A stretch of DNA of 64,000 nt from NCBI RefSeq assembly GCF_048128805.1, contig NC_136005.1, forward strand, positions 3,247,941-3,311,940, read 5' to 3'. The DNA is from Centroberyx gerrardi (taxonomy: Eukaryota > Chordata > Actinopteri > Beryciformes > Berycidae). The notes under the pieces are model-generated. The model saw nothing but the letters and a program-made list of their open reading frames with translations, was not told the DNA's origin and made no database searches. The number at the start of each line of letters is the position of its first letter. Position 1 is the first letter of the stretch. Below are positions 40,301-52,300 of this stretch, piece by piece. The translations under genes were made by a program, and so were the position numbers.

Positions 40301-43300
40301 CATAAGCGAAATCACGTTAAATAATCAAATTAATGTTCATCATATTGAACCGAATGGTAATTTTTGGTGTGATGTCAAACTAAACTGAAATTCTCACATA
40401 ATATTCCTACCATACTTCATTTTGTCTGAGTTTCTAAATAAAATTAGCTTGTTCTCATCAGTTCAGACAGCAGAATTGTGCGTCTCGATATCCCAAAATC
40501 ACCATATCATCACAATATAATCCCACTTAAAGACGATAAACGATAATATTGAATTATTGTCCAGCCCTAATTTGAACTAAAATGAACTAAAATCTGAATT
40601 CCATCTGAATTCATTCTTTTTGGGCTCTAGTGAAGTGTTATGGTCTTTAATTCATGGTTACATTTTCAGAGTTTTTAATTTCAATATTAACTCATTAAGC
40701 CACGGCTATATTCATAAAAAATTTATAGTATGGACATCGAGAGAACACACAGGACACCAACATGGATAAAAACAACATGATATTAACCAGCTGCTATCCA
40801 GTAATCCACTGGACAGGTGCATGTTATAAAGCCTTTGAACTCTAGGAGTAATTCTCAAGAAGTTTCAGAGTGTAAAGTAAGGCCCGTGTATTTATCCCAG
40901 AGGACTGGAAGGCTAGAGAAAAAGATTTTCTCAAGGTGTTTGTTCATGCAAAACCTCTTAGTCAACTCACTTGAGCACCGGCCGGTGCTTTGTACTGTTA
41001 ACCATTAATCACAACTTCTTTCCCCCATAGGAGTTACCGTATTTCCTCTAATAGTGGCCGGTAGTCAATTAAAAGCTGGGTCTCCGATAATGGCCGGGGC
41101 CGTGGTTGACACGAACAAATAAAGGCCGGTCTCAAATACAGGCTGGGGAAAAAAACAAAGGAAAAAACAACGGTGGATACCGGTAAACTCCTGCTGCCTG
41201 TTATATAATGTAACTGTAGTTTGTAGTAACGTACAAGTGCCACAAGACGGCTCGGCCGGCGGAAGTCTCTGGAGCATGCCGTCGTCGATTACCGTAATTA
41301 TCGTAATGCATTGCAGTAACAAAAAACGGCTACCTAACGTACCCCAACAGAAGCAGATCAGAAAACAAGGAGGCTTCGTACTAAAATATGAGCAAATATA
41401 CTTATCAAACAGAGGGAATTAGAAATAAAGGCCTGTCTCTAATATAAGCCTGCTTCCAATAAAGGCCTGGTACCCTCTGCAGTTGAGGTAAATAAAGGCC
41501 CGGGCCAATATTAGAGGAAATACGGTATATGATATGTGTGGAATGATGGATACCGGACCCAGTGACATCTCGGTTATATGTGTTTTCCAGGAGATTTGGC
41601 CCAGCTGGTTTTCAGCAGTTCTGAAGGCATGCGATGGATCAGCATCACTGGTGCTGAGTACAGGGAGCTGGCCACACATGTGCCAGGACCAGGGCCCATG
41701 GCTGCCTTCGCTCCCAACCGCACACTCTACTTTGCCCAGAAAGGACAAGGCTCTATATTTAGGTAAAAGAATAGAGTTGGGACTGTAGCAGCTGATTCCA
41801 TTAGACACCTCTTTTTTATATACCAAAGCCAAATGGATGCCATTTGTGGCTCCTGCTCTAGGTTAAAGCTGCATTAGGCAACTTTTTCACATTAGCGACT
41901 CCAAATGGCAATGAGAGGTAAATGTTTGAAAACGATTTGCATTTCAATACCTAGAAATCCTGTAATGAGACGTCACTGAACTGCACACAGACGTTTACCA
42001 CCAGTCTGTGATGCTTTATACCAAAGGAAACCAAAGAGATGAGAGAGGAAAAGATCTAACGTTGGAGAGTCCAGCTTTCTCTGGACGCAGCGCTGCTCAC
42101 TGCTCACTGTTTAGGATACAGCTTGGATTTCACGCTTAGGATTTCCCACCAGTGACCACACCCAACATCAGAATCTCATTTCGGCAAATAGGACGAATCT
42201 ATTGTCTCTTAATTAGAGGGAATGGGACGCTCTTCTCTACTGCAGCCCCATTTCATGATTTACGCTAATAAGACAGGAGCATTTTTACATAAAATTCTTC
42301 TGCTTACTGCAGCTTTAGCTTATTTGAACTGTTGAAAAAGAGAGAAGAAATGAAATGCAAACTGGCAGGTGAGACAAAAAACCCAGAGAGTGCTTATAAA
42401 AATTTCTCACCCCAAAAAAGAAAGAGTAAAAAAACTCAAAATGACGACCAGTAACACAAATGACACTAAAACTCGGCAAGATGTTCGGACTCAATAGGAG
42501 TTATGCAAAGACTGATGATCAAAGACAGATCCCATCATGTTGCAGACTTTCCAAACAGTGCCATCAACAGTACGCATGTGACTGTATTCCACAAACAGTC
42601 AATTTATAAGTGATTCAGACATGACAAAGTGTTTTTTGCAAAGTTTCATTGCGATGAGCAGTGCAGCTGAAGAGTCATTAAGAAACTTAGAAAAAATACT
42701 TCTGTTTCTTATATGCAAACATGCAGAAAAGCCTTAATCATTTCAGTTTTTGTGAAGTATATTTTATGTTTTTGTCCCCAAGGGCATGTTGCCAATTCAG
42801 TCTTTGTGTGCCGTCGTCCAAACCAAAACTGAATTGAAGGCCTACAGAATTTAAAGGCAGTGCCTCAGTAGAAAATAGCATGGCCCAATTTTTCCATCAT
42901 GCTGTCTTTTTGAACGTCTTGACAAAGGTCAGAGGACCGAAACTGTTTACGGGACTAAGTTTGTTTTTTCTGACCAATTTTCCATCACAAAAATGGGACG
43001 GACAAAACAAACCAACGTTTTGAAAAAGCCGGTGTGCAAGAGAAGGCGTTCCCCAGATCCTCAGTGTGCACGGCGAATAGGCCGAGTCAGAATAGCTGAA
43101 CTCCGCCAGACAATAGCTGTTGCTAACTTTTTTGTTTTACCTCAGACCCGGTAGTACAGTCCTTCGAGATCCGCCTGGCCTAATTACAAGAAGTTCTTTG
43201 TTGACATGGTCATGATGTTGAAGGCTAAGTCAATTTAATGAGGACTTTGAGGGAAGGAGGATAGGCTCCTTGTTTCTGGTGTTTTCTGTGTATTTTAAAA

Positions 43301-46300
43301 CCACAGGAGGAGGACTTTGCTCCATCTCTTTGAACTGCCTATTATACTGTCTACTGTATTTGCAGTCGCACCCCTCTGGAAAACTTGTTTGTCTAGTTAA
43401 GAAGTTCTCACCAACCTGTAATTTAAATATGAAGAACTTTGATGGTCAGGGGCTAGTCACTAAGAGGGAGGCTGTGTGTGTGTATGTGTGTGTAAGTGCA
43501 TTTCATCTGTGAAGTGCTGCCTATAAGAATATAATAGGTGACATAAAGTTAAAACACTATGCATGTGAAAATAACTGAAAAATGTTTAGGACAGTAGCTC
43601 CCAATGTGGGGTCCTTCAGGGGTTCCCAGGGTCCCACAGAGAAATGAGGAATAATTTAATTTCACTGTTATTGCATTTGAAGGTAGACCAGTGAGAAGAG
43701 AGGATAGATCTGTACCAAATCCGGTCTTCCAATTAAAACCTCCTGAGATAGGGGTCTCTGGACAAAATCGTAAGAATGGGGGTTCAGGATTATCTATTTG
43801 GAGGGCACCGACATGAAAAAGTATGGGAAGCTCTGGTTCAGAGTAGTTGCACTCAAACACTTAGGGAACTTCAGTATCACTATGTGTGAGCAATAGAAGC
43901 TTTCCACAATTACAAAAGAAGACAGTTTACACACTGGTGGTTATAACTTCAATAGAGATAAGAATTTGACCATGGGGTTTATATTTACTCATGTCAAGTT
44001 TATTTCTTTGTGTGGTTTTATGTATGTGTGTGCATGTGTGCGTGCAACGCCATGGTCACCGACTCTGCAAACAGAATTTCTCTACAGGGACAAATAAAAC
44101 GAGCTTGAAAGCACATTCAACCTGTGGGTTTGTGCTTTACAGGGAACAAAGGACTTACAAATACAAATGTAGAAGTTATGGGAGGCCTGTTGCCACCCAC
44201 TGCTATAGACAATGTTTAGTTAATGGTATGTTAAGGTTGTCTGTAATCGACCTTTCCCAGTAACTTGACACCTCATTCATTGACTATAAAGACAGTTATT
44301 ATCAACTATTAATTTGTGCAGTGATGGAACACAGAACCACAGTGTTAAAAACACAATGATTAAATACTGAAAGAAAAAATACACACAAAGGAGAAAAATA
44401 GTATAACAAAAGCAAAAGTAAGGGAAATAAAAATGGTGCAGAACATGAAACCATAGAGGAAGAGAGAGTGTGGTTTTGAGTTACAGGTTGTGTATTCAAA
44501 GAGAAAATGAGGAAGAGAAAAAATGTCTTACTGTGGGAAAGCAGTTTGAGTTGTCAGACAGACCCGAAAGCTATATTTTAAACTTGTAATTAATCTAATT
44601 TAACCCTTCCATGTGCTGCTGTCTACCAAGAATTAACCCCGCCAAAATACTAAAGATGCAGGCCTATCTCTAGCAATGAATTAAATGACAAATTCAAATG
44701 TTTTATCATATGAATGAATCAAGACAAAAGCGTGGCTCTGTATTTGACCACACATGGCCCTGTGTAGCTCAGTAAGTAGAGCCCTGAAACGAACACTACC
44801 AGGGTCAGAGGTTCCTTTCCCAGTGCAGCTCAAAGGGTAGAGCAAGGCTAGCCTGGTTCCAGACTCCTGAATCGCGTCCCGCCCGATTCAGAGTCTGGCC
44901 TTTCCCTCGTCAGCGGCTTGTTCTCACTCTGAGAAACAATCGAGCCAATCAGCGCCTTTGTGGGCGGGACTAAAGTTTGAACCGTTCATGCAACGGATTT
45001 CATTGGTGTTTCGGCAGAATAGATTTGTTGAAATCACCCCCCCAAACAATATTTTTGTCAAAATCGACCAACATTCTTGGTGCAGTTGGTAAATGGCTGC
45101 TAACCATGGATGTAGAGGCTAACTGGCTGCAGCATCATGTGACTGAAGTAACGCCAGAGCGGCCGGATACGTCGGTCACTAGTGATTGGTTCAGATACGT
45201 CAGTCACTAGTGATTGGTTCAGAAACGTCGGCCACTAGTGATTGGTTCAGATACGTCGGTCACTAGTGATTAGTTCAGATACGTCGGTCACTAGTGATTG
45301 GTTCAGATACGTCGGTCACTAGTGATTAGTTCAGATACGTCGGTCACTAGTGATTGGTTCAGATACGTCGGTCACTAGTGATTAGTTCAGATAGGTCGGT
45401 CACTAGTGATTGGTTCAGATACGTCGGTCACTAGTGATTAGTTCAGATACGTCGGTCACTAGTGATTGGTTCAGATACGTCAGTCACTAGTGATTGGTTC
45501 GGGGGAAATCAACCCCCCCACACAGAAAATGGCTAACATGGAGGCAATCTCGGGCTGAATAATGAAGTGGCAACAAAATGGCCATTCAGTCTGAATATCA
45601 GGCTATAGCAAGGCACTAACATTGCCAGACGTAGGATTTTGATGAATAAAAAGTGTCTGTCAAAAGGCATATGTTATGTACAGTATTTTAAACCCTTTCA
45701 CCCCTGGATGTTCCCCAGGGTCTCCATGGATGGGAAGCCCCAGGAGCCCGTGTTGGTGCTGAAAGGTCAAGGTTCAGTGACGGGCCTGGCAGTGGACTGG
45801 ATCCACCAGCTCCTCTTCTGGACCGATATGAAGAACGGTTCCGTTAACGTGGGCCTGCTGGGCGGCTCGGCACAGCGGCCGCTCATCAGAGGGCTGGACA
45901 AGCCTACCGCCGTGGCTGTGGAGCCTCTCCTGGGGTAGGTGGGATCAGGGATGGGATTTATGCCTCTAGGTAATGGTGTTATCTAGAGTGACTTATAACG
46001 AACACACAGATGGGGGTTCAGTATCTTGCTCAAGGCATTTCAGCAGGACTTGTGGCTGTTGATAGATACATTATCTGTTGCAGGGATCAATCTTATGACC
46101 CTCAGGTTACTGATGGTCTCTCTAACTATAAGGACCCTGCCGCCAAGGCCTCGTCCAACAGACTAGTGTTTTGTTCAGTGGCTTGTTCCCAGGTTTTCAT
46201 GATCAATTCCCATGCACATGCCCTTAAATTATTATACTCTCAGAAGGTTGATCAGGAAAGCTAATTGTTTTAATATGAATAAGTGGTTGGAGGATTTTCT

Positions 46301-49300
46301 GAACCTTTTAAGCGTGGAAAAGGCGGCATCCTCTCTCCTATCTTTGGATCGGGGAGGGAATGGCTTATGGAACATAATAAGGTAATTTCTGGACTCACAA
46401 CATTTTGCACTTCTCCCTTTGTAACCCAACAAGTCTTTTTTTGGTTGCTTTTTGTCCTGCTTTTGCAAAAATGTAATGGGCGGGGGAATGGAAGAAAGGG
46501 GAAGGAAAAAAGAAGGAGGAAAAAAAAGGGAAAGAAGGGGAAACCTACACTCACTGAGCACTTTATTAGAAACACGGTGTTCCTAATAAAGTGCTCAGTA
46601 CTATTAATGGGTAGGTATCAGCTAGCAAAGTGACATCCGCCTCCAGGTTTGATGTGTTGCATTCTGGGATGCTTTTCTGCTCACCACAGCTGTAAAGAGG
46701 TTATCTGAGTTACTGAAGCCTTTCTGTCAGCTCGTACCAGTCTGGCCGTTCTCCTCTGACCTCTCTCATCAACAAGGCATTTCCGTCCACAGAACCGCCG
46801 CTCACTGGATGTTTTTGGTTTTTCGCACCATTCTGTGTAACCTCCAGAGACTGTTGTGTGTGAAAATCCCAGGAGATCAGCAGTTTCTCAGAAATACTGA
46901 AACCAGCCCATCTGGCACCAACAACCATGTCACGGTCAAAGTCACTGAGATCACATTTTTTCCCCATTCTGATGCTTGATGTGAACATGAACTGAAGCTG
47001 CTGACCTGTCTCTGCATGATCTTATGCATTGCACTGCTGCCACATGATTGGCTGACTGGATAAATGCACGAGTAAGCAGGTGTACAGGTGTTCCTAATAA
47101 AGTGCTCAGTGAGTGTATATTCATGTTTTGGAGTAATACAGGTTTTGCTTTTTGGATCATGTGCATGCAGGTGTAACTATGTGCATACTATGTGTGCGGA
47201 TAGTTACCCTCTCAGTTTAATGTATTGTCTTGTCTCTAGTTGATAATGTAGTGTCATGTTGTCTTTATTGTATGTCTGTTTTGTTGTGTATATATGAAAT
47301 AAATTAAAAAAATGTAAATAGAAAAATTCCACTGAGCAGCTCCACTGGAACAGTTGGGTATTAAGTGCCTTGTGCCTTAAGACTTCTCAATGGTTCTCAA
47401 TTTGTCCCAGGCAGGGAGGGCATTCAGATGTTCCCGGCCAGTCCGGGAATTTAAGCGGTGACCTTCCCAGGACCCGTTCCGGTCCACCTCTCTCACCTTG
47501 GCCTTTTGCCTTTCCCTACCTTGATTTTTAGGAGCAAGGAGCTGATGTTGAACCTCAGCTGTGTTTTTCACTAATTGCTGTTGTTTTCTCAGGCTGCTCT
47601 TCTGGGCAGAGAGTGGCAGCGCCCCAAAAATTGAGAGGGCAAGCTTGGACGGCCAGGACAGGATGGCGCTGGTCACTTCCTCGATACGCAACCCTGTCGC
47701 CATCTCTCTGGGTACGTTCTGAAATTCTGCAGGTTTTATGGTAAGTTCTGGAATTCTCTGGAACTGGTAGGTAATTTTTGAAAGTGAAAAATAGAGACAT
47801 GTCAAAAAATATTTAGAGCAGTACAGAGAGATGAAATCCCTGACTTCTCCATCAAAAGTCATTCTTGTTAATGATTCAGATATGAGGAATCCAAATAAAT
47901 TGTCAAAATCCACCCACCGATCTCCTCGAACCACACATCAATCCCACTCCAGCATCAGTTCTCCATTTCTGGCAAGTAGTATGAAGCGGTGCCTTGGAAT
48001 ATTGCTTCCTCATACTATTTGATGTATTCTCAGTGAATATGGTGATGGTTATTTTCCCCTTATCAGATTAATGAGTCACTGAATTTGTTTTGTCATCTTA
48101 CAGTGTGATAATACCAGATTCTAACCACCAGATGGTGCTATTGCTGTTATTCAGTGAAAAAGTGAGAAGAAGAAAAATAAATGTTCTCAATGTTCATTTA
48201 AAGCTTTACCTTTTAAATGATCATTTACACATGTAGACTTAAGTAATGTTAGAGAATTTGCCATCCGTAAAATGCAACATTTTGTTGAAAATTGAAAGGA
48301 AAACTTCAGTAGCCTCACTAGTCGGGTATTAAAGACTCGTGGTTTGCCACTGTCACTTCCCGCAGGGTTCCCACAGGCCTTGAAAATCCTTGAAAGTTTA
48401 TGGATGTGAGAAAAATAAAATAAATAAAAGCCTTAAAAGTTTTTGATTTTAAGTACTTTAAGTACTAAAATGTAGCCCCCAAATTCAGCTCTCTGTCCTA
48501 GCATCAACTCTTCACATCCTGAGGAAAACCCTGTGATGGGTTTTTCCACTGATTGTCTCAGTGACATTGATGCAGAGACATATCAGCTAACAAAGCAAAA
48601 GAACATATTAGCAGACATGGTAGTAATGGCAGCAGCAGTCTGTATTTTATTGGATTTCTTTTATTTATTTTTTTTCCTAGACATGCCTCGTCAGCTGCTG
48701 TACTGGGCCGACCAGGAGAAGCGGACTATCTCCAGAGTTAGTCTGGAGGGTCGTCACCGGAAAGCGGTGGTGGAGTCCAACGGCTATCTGGACCGGCCCT
48801 TCGGATTGGCCGTATTTGAGGTGCAAATCAACAATCACATTATACCATGTGTGGGTTGGGGATTTGATTTGATTTGATTTTATTAAGGATCCCCATTAGC
48901 TGGTGCCATAGCAACCAGCTAGTCTGGGAGGAATCATCATCTTCCGCTTCCTCTGTTCTTTGGAAGCTCGCTATTGCTCAACAACACAGAAGTGCAGCAC
49001 TTAACAAGGTTCCAGAGTTGTAAAATAAAAGGAACAAAACAAATGCATCAAAACACTGCTATAATAAAAGGAAGACTTGCACTACTGACTCATAACGCCC
49101 ATAACTCATTCGCGTTGAGTCAGCAAAAATTAGAAACCATATTTGACTCCCAGCTAACAAATTATTATTATTATTACTATTAAAATCAACATTTTTTTTT
49201 TTTAAATATTGCCTTACTCCTTACTGCCAATTGTAGTGACATTTTGTGAGGAATTGTAGTGAGATTTTGCTTGCAACGTAACTCATCCTTCAGTTGATTA

Positions 49301-52300
49301 TGAAAATTTGCAGTGAAATGACAATCCTGCTGCGTCCCGGTCTGTTCTGCACCAGGGTTTTGTGTACTGGAGTGAAGAAGTCACCCGCTCCGTCTGCCGT
49401 GCGGACAAACACAGCAGCAGCCACTTCCAAGTCTTGCTGAACAGCGTCGCCTCTCCGGGCGGCCTGGTCCTCCTTCACCCCGTTCTTCAACCAAACGGTA
49501 TGACGGAGCAAAAATGAATAAATAAATAAATGTAATCACCATATTACACATAGTGATTCCAACATATGCCAAATGACTCAATGATTACTTGGCCAAGTGC
49601 TGAGGTTTCTGGCTTTTCGGCCAATAAAATCTGGAATAAAATCTCCCCCCAAGACGCTCTGAACGATTTTGAAAAAATATCTAATTGCGATTATTTTGAC
49701 TGATATTGCAATTGCGATATGATTTGCGATATTAGAGGGAATGATCATTTTTACATCATTATTCTCATTTTCATTGAAAAACGTATTAAAATGATTATGG
49801 TGTGATTTTTTCCGGGGATCTGTACCAAACAAAGATGTTTTCTTAAGTCTGTAGAATATGATGTGTAGGCCAGGACATCTCTGCAGCACGACAATATTTA
49901 ATTTAAAATGGTATTTTGACACACATTTCGCCTTTAACAAATATTGCGCCTCCTGCGATTTGAAAATTGCAGTAGGCCATATTGCGATTTCGATAAAATT
50001 TCGATTAATTGTTCAGCTCTACTCCCAACCCCCTGTGAACCTGTGACCTTCCAGTTACAACCCGGACTAATTTCTCCCGACTGACAGCACATTCTGTTGG
50101 TCTTTAGGTCCGGCTGTATGCGGAGGCAGCGGGACGGTGTGCCAACATGATTGCATCGTTGACCTGTCGTCTGAGACGCCACAGTTCACCTGCAGCTCTC
50201 CAGAAGCAGGACAGAACAGTGATGGTGGTGAGTAATGACGCGTGGAGACAGTAGATGTTTCATTAGGTTAAATAATCTTTCCAGCACCAGGCAAAAATTA
50301 AAAGCCGGAGCAAAGTTGTAGTGTTCTGTAGGGTTGGGCCGGTGTGAAAAACAATATGGCTGAGTACTGGCTTACACCGGTAATATCGACTTTGACTAGG
50401 GCTGGGTATCGTTTAAAAAATTACGATACCAGTACCAATACCAGTACCCTTAAAGTGATACCGATACCAATAGAGTACTTCATTCGATACCTTTTTTTTA
50501 ACGTTTTGGTGGCATCTCGGCACGCTGAACTGCCAACTCCGTCACACACACACCGCTCGACTTCACCACAGACTGTATGGGTTGTAGCTGCTGCGGTAGC
50601 GGGCCAATCACACGTCGCATTAAATCGAAGAACGCTCGCGGTGATTGGCTGCGAGCAAAACCATACAAATGGTCATTTTTTTCTAGATCTGTGCACAAAA
50701 AGTATCGAATGCAGGTATCGTTTGACTGGAGAAGTTTCGATACTACTTGGTACTGGGTTATTTCGGTCGATACCTTAAAGGTATCGAGTACCGATACCCA
50801 GCCCTAACTTTGACCCCTGGGTGGCAAGCTGCTCCTGAGCAACAGTGGTTTGTTTTAAAGCTACACGAAGCGATTTTCCGACCACTAGAGGGTGACAGAA
50901 ACCGTAAACACATTTGTAAACACGCACAGCAAAGCTACTGGGGTATAGAAGGCTGCCCTACATGTCCCACAATGACAAGTGAAGAGGCAGGAAGTTTACT
51001 AGCTGAACAAGTTTACTCGCTCGCTTCATCGATTCCGCCATTACCGGAATTTTTTTTCAGGGATGGGAGGTAGAGAGGGGACAAGCTAGTTTTTAAAAAA
51101 AGGAAAAACACAGCTGTCCCGCGTGTGTGACTATTTGTTTATATCATTACGTGTCACGGAAATCTCCACATAGCACGCGATAGTTTCAGGATTGGTTACA
51201 GGGTCTGAAATCGCTTTAAATGAACAGAAGAACTTGTTTTTTTGTACAGAGAGAAAACCTGGAGCTCCGTTTACAAAAAACGTATTCATCACGCTTTCAC
51301 GCTTTGTATATTACCAGTACAATAAAATATAATACATTTAGCGTCAGCATCATCATCGTATAATGATGACAAATGCCGGTGCAGTCGTGCAGAAATCAAA
51401 TCAAATCACACCGCTGAAACCAGAAAGCGCTCAATAATGATGAATTGGATGTTCTTGGATATGCAAATGACCATGATGACCAAATGACCATGCTTTTCTC
51501 CATTCCAGAAATTCCATCCAACGCTCACACTGTTTCCGCACCAGCTTTACCCGATCCTGCGTTTGCTGGAATCCTCTCTCTTACCGGTAATAATAATAAT
51601 AATAATAAACTTTATTTGTATAGCACCTTTCATACAAGAAATGCAGCTCAAAGTGCTTTACAACAGAGAAATTACATGCACCGAGTGCTTCACATAAAAC
51701 TTGATAATGATAGTGAGAATAAGATAAAGAAGAGAATACATACATAAAATGCATCTTCACATGAAAATAGACATAGGTAGGCATCACTTCCTCTTTTTGC
51801 GGTGTTTTTTTTTGATGCAACAAACAAAGTCAGGTTTCACCCACCTAACAGACAAAGCATCTTTCAAATACACACTTCCCTATCATACAAAGTGGGTCAA
51901 CCCCACTCTAGAGTTGTGCTCAGGAAAAGGGGTAATGCTTTATTTTACAGTGTTGCTATTATGGACCAAGTACTGGCCATTTGCATTTTGTACTGAGAAA
52001 CTGTAGGATAATAACTATATATTATAAGTAAAAATGAGTCATAAAAGGGAACAACGGAATAATAAGCAGATAAAAATATAGAAATTATCGGGTAACTACA
52101 AGGCGTTTATATTTTTTATTATGAAATGGCTCACAGAGAACAATGATTTAAAGTGAACAGTAGCCTATATCTGAGTGCTGTAATGTTACCAACCAAGATC
52201 TTAATAACAGGATAACGGAGAGGAACTTCTAACTAGCTCTCCTCTAACTATAAAAGTCATTATGGAATAAGAACATGACAGAAATACCAAGGGTACCAAT

